13,962 nucleotides of DNA from LiPW-15 sp964530925 (GTDB lineage: Bacteria; Patescibacteriota; Minisyncoccia; UBA6257; 2-01-FULL-56-20), in assembly GCA_964530925.1 (NCBI GenBank), contig CAZHBZ010000013.1, positions 1-13,962 on the forward strand, written 5' to 3'. The translations under genes and the position numbers were made by a program. The notes below the pieces were generated by a model. That model searched no databases. It was not told where the DNA came from and saw only the letters and a program-made list of their open reading frames with translations. Of the stretch, positions 1 through 12,013 are shown piece after piece. The first letter of the stretch is position 1, and every line of letters starts with the position of its first letter.

Positions 1-2
1 GG

Positions 3-326
3 GTCTACTCGAAACACTTTTTGCCTATTGTGCCGAAAATATTGAGAGTCCTTTTTTGGCGCAAGGCCGGAGTTCTTATTGGGGGCAATTTTGCCGCTTG
101 GAATTGGGCCCTAGAAAAGATCGGAGGCTTGCCGCCCCTCAGATTTTATGGAGACGATGTGGCCATAGCCATGCTCCTTTCAAGGAGGGTGGGAGGGGTA
201 TATTTTAATCCGGAATTAAAGGTAAAAAGTTCTCCCCGCCGGTTTGAAAAAGAAGGTCTTTTAAAAACCAACAGCAAATACATTTCCACATATTTAAAGA
301 TCTATTTTAGTAAGGAATTTCGCTGA
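3..326 (+). CDS. Glycosyltransferase, family 2-like, C-terminal fragment
   Basis: The 5' end lies outside the window; the frame is open from base 3, so the TTG at 21 need not be the true start. About 107 residues remain. The stretch GGNFAAWNWALEKIGG followed by FYGDDVAIAMLLSRR resembles the acceptor-side part of GT-A family 2 glycosyltransferases, where a GGN-A----AL--IGGF segment precedes an E/D-D motif and then L(S)--G-V-F-P. The basic tail after SSPRRF fits the end of such enzymes. The substrate cannot be told; surface polysaccharide or lipid-linked sugar synthesis is usual for the family. An envelope gene cluster follows after a 187-nt gap. This rests on motif resemblance in a fragment only. 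Confidence 0.6.
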   Translation, partial: VYSKHFLPIVPKILRVLFWRKAGVLIGGNFAAWNWALEKIGGLPPLRFYGDDVAIAMLLSRRVGGVYFNPELKVKSSPRRFEKEGLLKTNSKYISTYLKIYFSKEFR

Positions 327-329
327 GAT

Positions 330-340
330 TGGTATATAAT
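330..340 (+). promoter_or_regulatory. Candidate -10 element (TATAAT)
   Basis: A perfect TATAAT at 335-340 lies just after the glycosyltransferase stop. No convincing -35 is found about 17 nt upstream (AAGGAA at 312-317). It could drive the gene at 514 with a 5' leader of about 165 nt, but AT-rich DNA gives such hexamers by chance. Confidence 0.25.
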
Positions 341-352
341 CAGAGAACGAAT

Positions 353-513
353 CCGTTAGAAGGCTCGCCTACACGATTGCGCGGGTGCAGTCGCAACACG
401 AGGGACTTGTCCCGTTAGAAAATTTAACAAATGATGTATCCAGAAATATGTAGAACGAATTTATCTCAAATATGTTTTAACGGTCAAAATTATTATTTTA
501 ATTTTCTAATGGG
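353..513. repeat. CCGTTAGAA direct and inverted repeats in the gap before the 514 gene
   Basis: CCGTTAGAA occurs at 353-361 and 412-420. AGAACGAAT occurs at 344-352 and 452-460. The segment CCCGTTAGAAAATT (411-424) is matched by its inverted copy AATTTTCTAATGGG (500-513) with one mismatch; the second arm abuts the ATG of the next gene. A weaker inverted copy, TTTTAACGG, lies at 475-483. The transcript could fold into a hairpin of about 14 bp with a 75-nt loop that holds the translation start at its foot. Function unknown; a dispersed intergenic repeat is the simplest reading. Confidence 0.55.
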
Positions 514-1275
514 ATGAAACGTTTTCTAAAACATTTTTTTTACGGAATTTTCTACCTGGTGGTTCTCGCGGGAATCGGCTATTTGGTATTTTTATTTTTC
601 GTAAAACCGCCGGCAAGCTGTTTCGATAATAAGCAGAATCAAAATGAAGATGGAATTGATTGCGGCGGAGTTTGCGCGAAAGTTTGTCTGCCTTCTACTA
701 TTCGACCGCTTGTTCTCTCGGGGGAGGCTCAGCTTTTTTCCGCCCCCGGAGGGCTTTGGAGTGTTCTTTTTTGGCCGGAGAATCCAAATCCGGATTACGC
801 GGTTACCGACTTTAAGTATTCTGTAGGCATTTATGATGCCGCGGGCAGAACGTTAAAGACTTTGAGCGGCGAATCATATCTTTACGCTGGTGAAATAAAA
901 TATATTGATATTCCGGCCATAGACCTGGGCGATGCTCCGCCCGCAAGAGCGGAATTTGAGATAACCGGTCCGGTGTGGGCAAAGACCGAAAACTTCTTGA
1001 AGCCGAATCTCGCCGTCCAATCTCCTTCCGCGTCTATCTCCGGGAAGAACATTGAATATAGGGGTAGAATAGTTAACCGCGACACAGTTCCTTTTCGGGA
1101 CGTTAAAGTTATAGCCATATTTAACGATGTAATGGGCAACCGAGCCGGAGTATCTGAGACTGAGATACAAAATATTGCTCCAGGAGATAGCAAGGAATTC
1201 ACCATACTTTATCCCGCGGGCGAGGAAATTAACCTTGAAGCTTCTCAAGCTTTTGTCTATGCCAAGCGCCAATAG
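514..1275 (+). CDS. Single-pass membrane protein with DCGG Cys motif and Ig-like region
   Basis: 253 residues, function unknown. Residues 8-30 form one hydrophobic segment after a basic start (MKRFLKHFF), so the bulk should lie outside the membrane. Directly after it is CFDNKQNQNEDGIDCGGVC, with Cys at 36, 50, 54 and 58; this C-D-x-NQ-x-GxDCGG-C pattern recurs in exported proteins and may bind a metal or be disulfide linked (inference). The rest is beta-rich, with two stretches resembling FxLYD or Ig-like domains: VTDFKYSVGIYDAAGRTL, then NRDTVPFRDVKVIAIFND followed by IAPGDSKEF. The start is ATG at 514, preceded by TAATGGG and no Shine-Dalgarno. It lies 123 nt before rodA and mltG, which hints at a wall or surface role. 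Confidence 0.75.
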   Translation: MKRFLKHFFYGIFYLVVLAGIGYLVFLFFVKPPASCFDNKQNQNEDGIDCGGVCAKVCLPSTIRPLVLSGEAQLFSAPGGLWSVLFWPENPNPDYAVTDFKYSVGIYDAAGRTLKTLSGESYLYAGEIKYIDIPAIDLGDAPPARAEFEITGPVWAKTENFLKPNLAVQSPSASISGKNIEYRGRIVNRDTVPFRDVKVIAIFNDVMGNRAGVSETEIQNIAPGDSKEFTILYPAGEEINLEASQAFVYAKRQ

Positions 1276-1398
1276 GGGGGGGCGCTGGATTGTCCGCGGG
1301 CTTGAACGGGATGTAGGCTTTGAGGGTCGTGTTTTAATTCCGTTTTGCGGCGTGTTTTAATCTGTCCCTTTTTGTTTTTCCATGCTAAATTAATCGGG

Positions 1399-2454
1399 AT
1401 GAAAAGTTCCAAAGGCATACTTTTTAGCGCGGGATTTATAGTTTTTGCGGGGCTTTTGGAGCTTTCGAGCATCTCGACGAGACTTTTTTTAACCCAGCTT
1501 TCCTGGGTTGCCTTGGGGGCCGCGCTAATTTTCGGCTTTTTATATTTTGATTGGCACTCCATCTTGCGTTCCCGGCCGATAGTTTGGGTAATCTATGGAG
1601 TGAGTTTCGGTCTTTTGGTTCTAACATACTTTACCGCGCCAGAGATAAGAAACACGAGAAGCTGGCTCGTTTTGGGCCCTATGCGATTTCAGCCGGTGGA
1701 ACTCTCTAAAATCGCGCTCATTTTGATGTATGCCAGTTATTTCGCGCGGCGGCATTTATCTATCGCGAAGTTTTCAAACATTTTTGGTTCCTTTATCCTT
1801 TTTCTTTTGCCGGCATTCGCGACTTTAAAATTAAATGACACCGGTTCCATGCTTGTGCTTTTCGGAATCTGGCTCGGGTTTCTCTTGGTTTCCGGTCTGC
1901 CACGCAAGTGGATAATCGCAGGACTCATAGCCTTGATGGTCGTGGGGCCGGTCGGGTGGACATACTTTTTAAAAGATTATCAGAAAGCAAGAATTGTCGG
2001 GGTTTTAAATCCTGAAACGAATTCTCTGGGAGTTAATTACAGCACTTCTCAGGCAAAGATCGCCATCGGGTCCGCCGGGCTTTGGGGCAAGGGTTATAGG
2101 CAGGGTCCGCAGACCCAGCTTGGATTTCTGACCGAACCGGCGACAGACTTTATTTTTCCTGCTTTAATAGAGGAGTGGGGATTGGTCGCAGGGCTTTTGG
2201 TTCTTGCGGCTTTTCTTTCACTTATATTCTATATTCTGCGCATAGGTTTATACGCGGATCAAAATATGGAAAAGTTCATTTGTCTGGGCGCGGCTATAAT
2301 GTTCGGATTACATTTACTTCTAAACGGCGGGATGGCTGTGGGCCTGACTCCGGTCGTGGGCGTGCCTTTTCCGTTTTTGAGTTATGGAGGGTCAAACATC
2401 TTGATGAGTTCGCTCTTGCTCGCAATAATCAATGCAATTTGGAGAAGATCTTAA
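1399..2454 (+). CDS. rodA: RodA/FtsW-type (SEDS) peptidoglycan glycosyltransferase, RodA-like
   Basis: Polytopic SEDS protein that polymerises lipid II into glycan strands, normally with a class B penicillin-binding protein; none is seen here. From ATG 1399 it has 351 residues. Family marks in order: TRSWLVLG then FQPVELSK (residues 86-104), NDTGSMLVLFG (146-156), KARIVGVLNPE (196-206), TEPATDFIF (245-253, with D250 at the probable catalytic Asp), and PVVGVPFPFLSYGGS (318-332). The PVVGVP wording is closer to RodA than FtsW. The frame extends up to a TTG at 1345, but the ATG at 1399 is preferred because it begins right before the first membrane helix; it is preceded by TAATCGGG, similar to the context at 514. 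The 123-nt gap upstream holds a direct repeat CGTGTTTTAAT (1328-1338, 1351-1361). The 3' end overlaps mltG by 23 nt, implying coupled translation. Confidence 0.88.
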   Translation: MKSSKGILFSAGFIVFAGLLELSSISTRLFLTQLSWVALGAALIFGFLYFDWHSILRSRPIVWVIYGVSFGLLVLTYFTAPEIRNTRSWLVLGPMRFQPVELSKIALILMYASYFARRHLSIAKFSNIFGSFILFLLPAFATLKLNDTGSMLVLFGIWLGFLLVSGLPRKWIIAGLIALMVVGPVGWTYFLKDYQKARIVGVLNPETNSLGVNYSTSQAKIAIGSAGLWGKGYRQGPQTQLGFLTEPATDFIFPALIEEWGLVAGLLVLAAFLSLIFYILRIGLYADQNMEKFICLGAAIMFGLHLLLNGGMAVGLTPVVGVPFPFLSYGGSNILMSSLLLAIINAIWRRS

Positions 2455-3415
2455 AATTAAATTAAGAACGCGCTTGGCCTTGCTCTGCTTTGTCGGGCTT
2501 ATTTTGGGCTTCGCGGTCTGGTTCGCGGCGTCGCTGAAGCCGGTTTTGGCCAAAAAAGGAATTTTCACCGTATCCAGAGGAGAAGGATTTAGGGATGTAG
2601 CCGAAAAATTGGAAGCCGAGGGCTTTGTTCGCTCAGATTTGGCGGCAAAAATATTCTTTTTAATCTCCGGTTCGGCCTTTCATCTTCAGCCCGGATCATA
2701 TGTCCTGGCTCCCGGAGACGGGGTGCCTAGAATATCCGCGATTTTACGGAATGGCGAAAAACAAACGGTGAAAGTCGTTATTCCTGAAGGTTCTTCCGTC
2801 TACGACATTGATGAGATTCTTGCCGGAAGTTTAATAATCAAAAGCGGAGAGTTTATCTCCTGGGTAAAAAAGCAGGATACGAATCTTGAAGGACGCCTTT
2901 TTCCCGACACTTATGATTTTTTCCTGGAGTCTAGTCCGGAGGAAGTCGCGGGCAGAATGATGGCTAATTTTGATTTAAAAGCCAAACCCATTCTCGAGAA
3001 AGATTCGAAACAGGTAATGCAGAATCTCATCCTGGCTTCGCTTCTTGAAAAAGAGGTGCCGGACTTTAAAGACCGGCAAATTGTCGCCGGCATACTTTTG
3101 AAACGCGTGAAGGTTGGAATGCCGCTCCAGGTGGACGCGACCATTTGCTATTTAAAAGAAGTGGCTGGGGAACAAAGCTGTTACCCTCTTTTGAGCGAGG
3201 ACCTCAAGGCGGATTCTCCTTATAATACCTATCTAAATAGGGGGCTGCCTCCCGGCCCCATAGGAAATCCAGGGGCAGAATCGATTGAGGCGGCTATGTC
3301 CCCGATAACTACGCCTTATTGGTTCTACCTTAGCGATCCGGCCACTGGAAGGACCATTTTTAGCGAGACTCTTGACATACACGCCTCAAATAGAGTTAAA
3401 TATCTTAAGAAATAG
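2432..3415 (+). CDS. mltG: Endolytic murein transglycosylase MltG (YceG-like)
   Basis: 327-residue membrane-anchored lytic transglycosylase that cuts nascent glycan strands and so sets chain ends. Residues 15-35 are the N-terminal membrane helix. Residues 43-95 resemble the LysM-like subdomain (VSRGEGFRDVAEKLEAEG). Catalytic-domain marks are LEGRLFPDTYDF (152-163), ILASLLEKEVPD (200-211; E206 is the likely catalytic Glu), AGILLKRVKVGMPLQVD (219-235), and SPYNTYLNRGLPPGPIGNPG (262-281). The start ATG lies inside the end of rodA in another frame. A GGAGAAG at 2441-2447 would sit ahead of an in-frame ATT at 2456, but ATT starts are rare, so ATG 2432 is kept. Pairing with rodA joins strand synthesis and strand cutting. 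Confidence 0.95.
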   Translation: MQFGEDLKIKLRTRLALLCFVGLILGFAVWFAASLKPVLAKKGIFTVSRGEGFRDVAEKLEAEGFVRSDLAAKIFFLISGSAFHLQPGSYVLAPGDGVPRISAILRNGEKQTVKVVIPEGSSVYDIDEILAGSLIIKSGEFISWVKKQDTNLEGRLFPDTYDFFLESSPEEVAGRMMANFDLKAKPILEKDSKQVMQNLILASLLEKEVPDFKDRQIVAGILLKRVKVGMPLQVDATICYLKEVAGEQSCYPLLSEDLKADSPYNTYLNRGLPPGPIGNPGAESIEAAMSPITTPYWFYLSDPATGRTIFSETLDIHASNRVKYLKK

Positions 3416-3417
3416 CA

Positions 3418-3450
3418 AACAACCAAGCCCCCTTGGCTTATTGTTTTTTT
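3418..3450 (+). terminator. Weak intrinsic terminator after mltG
   Basis: CCAAG (3423-3427) pairs with CTTGG (3432-3436) around CCCC. AACAA (3418-3422) and TTGTT (3441-3445) can extend the stem across a CTTA bulge, and seven T follow (3444-3450). AAGCC/GGCTT is a competing 5-bp pairing. The stem is short, so read-through into the polymerase gene is possible. A second small hairpin, TTGGG (3457-3461) with CCCAA (3469-3473), lies before rpoBC. Confidence 0.45.
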
Positions 3451-3508
3451 ACGTCTTTGGGTTCGGCCCCCAATAAATCATTAACCATTTTTAATAAAAA
3501 ATAACCAA

Positions 3509-10285
<6,777 letters not shown>

Positions 10286-10292
10286 TTAACAC

Positions 10293-10724
10293 ATGGAAAC
10301 AAAAGAAATAGAAAAAAAGCAGTATGAGATGTCTTTTCTCGTAAAAGAGGAAGACGGCGCGAAGACCGTTCTCAAGTTCATCAAGGAGCTTGGAGGGGAC
10401 ATCGAGCTTGAGGGACCGGTTATGAAGGTCGCGCTTTCCTATCCGATTAAAAAACAGACCAGCGGGTTTTTTGGGTATTTTCACTTTGCCTTCTCTCCGG
10501 CGGAGGTAAAGCACTTGGAACATGAGATGGAAACTTCCACCGAAATTCTTAGGCACTTGATAATCACCCCGCCCTTCAAGAAAATTGAGCCAAGGCCGCG
10601 TCCCGAAACTCAGGGCGCTTCCTCCTCCAGGATGCAGCAGGCTCCGAAGGTATCGGAAGGCGCAAGGCCCGAAGCGCTGACCAACGAAGATCTGGAGAAA
10701 AAGATAGAGGAGATTTTGGGATAG
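10293..10724 (+). CDS. rpsF: Small-subunit ribosomal protein bS6, with C-terminal extension
   Basis: 143 residues. Residues 10-95 match bS6: YEMSFLV at the first strand, the VALSYPIKKQTSGFFGYF strand-turn region, and a final helix plus ILRHLIITPP. bS6 binds bS18 and the central domain of 16S rRNA. About 48 extra residues follow, first rich in Pro, Lys and Ser (KKIEPRPRPETQG), then a short helix LTNEDLEKKIEEILG. E. coli bS6 also has a tail, but of acidic Glu residues. The ATG lies 7 nt after the rpoBC stop and has no Shine-Dalgarno, so it is almost surely cotranscribed with RNA polymerase. Assignment is supported by the ssb and rpsR genes that follow. Confidence 0.9.
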   Translation: METKEIEKKQYEMSFLVKEEDGAKTVLKFIKELGGDIELEGPVMKVALSYPIKKQTSGFFGYFHFAFSPAEVKHLEHEMETSTEILRHLIITPPFKKIEPRPRPETQGASSSRMQQAPKVSEGARPEALTNEDLEKKIEEILG

Positions 10725-10727
10725 CGA

Positions 10728-10755
10728 GCAGTTTGTAGTGGGTAGTAAGTAGAAA
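10728..10755 (+). repeat. Heptad array GTAGNNN after rpsF
   Basis: Starting 3 nt after the rpsF stop are four 7-nt units in register: GCAGTTT, then GTAGTGG, GTAGTAA and GTAGAAA. The last three share GTAG. The remainder of the 77-nt gap to ssb is A-rich with no clear Shine-Dalgarno. Related GTATNNN units occur after rpsR and after the pilin gene. Confidence 0.55.
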
Positions 10756-10801
10756 AATAAAAAGCGAATCAAAAATTAAGACAAAAATCTATAGCTAACC
10801 C

Positions 10802-11269
10802 ATGAATCTGAATAAGGTTTTGCTCGTCGGAAGAACTACCGCTCAGCCGGAACTTAGAAAGACCGCTGGCGGCCAATCTGTAACCACCTTTAGCGTGGCG
10901 ACAAATCGCGTCTGGACGGATAAGAATGGCGCGAGGCAGGAAGACACTGAATTTCACAATGTCGTCGTTTGGGGACGCCAGGCGGAGATTGCGAGCCAGT
11001 TTCTTGCGAAAGGCGCAATGGTGATGGTGGAGGGCAGGCTTGCCACTCGCTCCTGGCAGGACAAGCAGGGTTCTACGCATAAAACCACGGAGATAATTTG
11101 TGAACGCTTCCAGCTCGGTCCGAAGCCGCAGGGTTCCGCCCAGCGTTCGAGCGATTGGAACGGAGCAAAGCCGCAGAGCGAACCTGCTTCCCAGGCCCCT
11201 GCCGTGGAGGAAATACCTATTATTGATCTGGATAACGAAGAACCCAAGGCAGACGATATCCCGTTTTAA
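10802..11269 (+). CDS. ssb: Single-stranded DNA-binding protein SSB
   Basis: 155 residues, typical bacterial SSB size. An N-terminal OB fold (residues 1-105) begins MNLNKVLLVGRTTAQPELR and includes FSVATNRVW, EFHNVVVWGRQAE and MVMVEGRLATRSW; Trp 38, 57 and 85 fall close to the DNA-stacking Trp positions of E. coli SSB. A low-complexity Gln, Ser and Pro-rich linker (106-135) leads to an acidic tail ending DDIPF, the standard partner-binding tip that recruits replication and repair proteins. It sits between rpsF and rpsR as in many bacteria. ATG 10802 is preceded by TAGCTAACCC without a Shine-Dalgarno. Confidence 0.96.
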   Translation: MNLNKVLLVGRTTAQPELRKTAGGQSVTTFSVATNRVWTDKNGARQEDTEFHNVVVWGRQAEIASQFLAKGAMVMVEGRLATRSWQDKQGSTHKTTEIICERFQLGPKPQGSAQRSSDWNGAKPQSEPASQAPAVEEIPIIDLDNEEPKADDIPF

Positions 11270-11308
11270 TTAGATTTTGTTAGCGAGGTACGAGCTTAAA
11301 AAATCTGT

Positions 11309-11445
11309 TACCCCGCCCTCTGTGCCAAGGAATCAGGGATGGAGATTGTGGGGGTTGCATTTTTATTGAATATCGCATAAAATAACTTCCACAAGCTTGA
11401 GAGGCGGGGTATAAGTTTTTACAGCCAATCGCTCCGCTCTTGGGC
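11309..11445 (+). promoter_or_regulatory. Structured leader upstream of rpsR
   Basis: The 186-nt gap between ssb and rpsR can fold extensively. TACCCCGCC (11309-11317) pairs with GGCGGGGTA (11403-11411), and TCT/AGA (11319-11321, 11400-11402) continues the stem past one bulged C. CAAG (11326-11329) pairs with CTTG (11396-11399), and TTGTGG (11346-11351) with CCACAA (11389-11394). A further hairpin, GCCAA (11424-11428) with TTGGGC (11440-11445), has CCG in its loop and ends about 10 nt before the start codon. bS6:bS18 complexes are known to bind mRNA structures with a CCG element, so autoregulation is conceivable, but the match is by eye only. Confidence 0.4.
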
Positions 11446-11455
11446 AAAAACTAAT

Positions 11456-11659
11456 ATGACCAAACAGTGTTTCTTCTGCTCGCAAAACCTTAATGATATT
11501 GATTATAAGGAAGTAGACCTTGTTAGGAGGTTTGTTTCAAGCCAGGCAAAGATAATTGACCCGAAACATACCGGCATTTGCGCCAAGCACCAGCGAAAGC
11601 TTTCCGAGGCCATAAAGCGCGCCAGGCACATGGCTCTTCTGCCATTCGTCTCCCGGTAA
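11456..11659 (+). CDS. rpsR: Small-subunit ribosomal protein bS18
   Basis: 67 residues. IDYKEVDLVRRFVSSQAKI followed by AKHQRKLSEAIKRARHMALL is the bS18 core that contacts 16S rRNA next to bS6. It has CFFC at residues 5-8 and C42-x2-H45, four potential zinc ligands, so it belongs with the cysteine-bearing form of S18 rather than the cysteine-depleted one. ATG 11456 follows CAAAAACTAAT with no Shine-Dalgarno, downstream of a potentially structured leader. bL9 (rplI), often next in this cluster in other bacteria, is absent; repeats and a terminator follow instead. Confidence 0.95.
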   Translation: MTKQCFFCSQNLNDIDYKEVDLVRRFVSSQAKIIDPKHTGICAKHQRKLSEAIKRARHMALLPFVSR

Positions 11660-11711
11660 GTACTAGTCTCAAGTATTGCGTATAGAGTATTTAGGTCCTC
11701 GCGCAAAATAC
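11660..11711 (+). repeat. Heptad array GTATNNN after rpsR
   Basis: Directly after the rpsR stop come GTACTA (6 nt) and GTCTCAA, then three clear heptads: GTATTGC (11673), GTATAGA (11680) and GTATTTA (11687). An inverted unit AAAATAC closes at 11705-11711, and GTATT-GCG (11673-11680) can pair with CGC-AAAATAC (11702-11711) with a 2-nt bulge. Two units plus the next G (11680-11694) recur exactly, inverted, at 13270-13284. Confidence 0.6.
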
Positions 11712-11724
11712 GATATATAATCCA

Positions 11725-11755
11725 AAACGCCCCAACCGGGGCGTTTGTGGTTTTA
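11725..11755 (+). terminator. Intrinsic terminator of the rpoBC-rpsF-ssb-rpsR transcript
   Basis: AAACGCCCC (11725-11733) pairs perfectly over 9 bp with GGGGCGTTT (11738-11746) around an AACC loop. CCA and TGG can extend the stem past one bulged G. A T-rich tail (TTTTATT, 11751-11757) follows. This is the strongest terminator in the window. Confidence 0.85.
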
Positions 11756-11780
11756 TTACAGCCCAACCCAAAACATATTG

Positions 11781-11786
11781 TATAAT
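11781..11786 (+). promoter_or_regulatory. Candidate -10 element before the pilin locus
   Basis: TATAAT preceded by TATTG, 26 nt beyond the terminator tail. The hexamer 17 nt upstream (ACAGCC, 11758-11763) is not a convincing -35. Its placement between a terminator and the next gene makes it the best available promoter candidate for the pilin region. Confidence 0.35.
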
Positions 11787-11813
11787 TAACCCAAAAGGAT
11801 AATCTTTAATGTC

Positions 11814-11834
11814 CCTGCCTACCGGACAGGCAGG
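11814..11834. repeat. Hairpin repeat CCTGCCT/AGGCAGG
   Basis: CCTGCCT (11814-11820) pairs with AGGCAGG (11828-11834) around the 7-nt loop ACCGGAC; a further GCAG follows. It is GC-rich in an AT-rich gap and has no T-tract, which favours a dispersed palindromic repeat over a terminator. Confidence 0.55.
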
Positions 11835-11841
11835 CAGACAA

Positions 11842-11875
11842 TTTCCCAATATAGCATATATGCTATATTGGGAAA
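11842..11875. repeat. 34-bp perfect palindrome
   Basis: The half-site TTTCCCAATATAGCATA (11842-11858) is followed without spacer by its exact reverse complement (11859-11875). Symmetry breaks at the flanking bases (A at both 11841 and 11876). In DNA it could extrude a cruciform or bind a dimeric protein; in RNA it would form a stem of about 15 bp with a minimal loop. It lies 24 nt before the broken pilin start and has no long T-tract, so a terminator is unlikely. Confidence 0.85.
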
Positions 11876-11899
11876 ATATAAGGTTTTCCATCATCTCTC

Positions 11900-12013
11900 A
11901 TGTTAAAGTCCCGCCAATCCTTCACCCTAATTGAGCTATTAGTCGTCCTGGCCATCGTGGCCCCGCCTCCGCTAAAGCTACGGACGGGCAGGCATCCTCT
12001 CCCAACATGTTAA
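11900..12013 (+). pseudogene. Broken pilin 5' end, 37-codon frame
   Basis: ATG 11900 opens MLKSRQSFTLIELLVVLAIVA, a class III (type IV pilin) signal and N-terminal helix with the S|FTLIE cleavage and methylation pattern. After codon 21 it passes into PPPLKLRTG, encoded by a GC-rich hairpin element, and stops at TAA 12011-12013. That stop overlaps the start of the intact pilin gene (ATG 12007). Its 21 residues match the intact pilin at all but one position, but about 20 of 63 bases differ, mostly silently, so it comes from a diverged paralogue and not a fresh copy. It may be a remnant, or a translated leader coupled to the next gene; no Shine-Dalgarno is seen. Confidence 0.7.
11961..11992. repeat. 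GC-rich hairpin element inside the broken pilin frame
   Basis: CCCG (11962-11965) can pair with CGGG (11984-11988 region) and TCCG (11968-11971) with CGGA (11980-11983) around CTAAAGCTA. It begins exactly where pilin homology ends in the 11900 frame and is the second GC-rich palindrome of this gap. It resembles small palindromic repeats that scatter through bacterial genomes; no copy count can be made from one window. Confidence 0.5.

Noticed and set aside
874..1272. 132-codon minus-strand frame opposite the 514 gene
   Set aside because: No recognisable protein features, and the + strand frame has a clear membrane helix and Cys motif.
1328..1361. Direct repeat CGTGTTTTAAT as an operator
   Set aside because: Two 11-nt copies in an AT-rich gap without symmetry or a clear promoter; recorded only as a note under rodA.
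1345..1398. TTG start extending RodA by 18 residues
   Set aside because: The extra residues do not resemble a SEDS N-terminus, and an ATG at 1399 starts right before the first membrane helix.
11842..11875. Palindrome as an intrinsic terminator
   Set aside because: It is AT-rich with no T-run after either arm, and a strong terminator already lies at 11725-11755.
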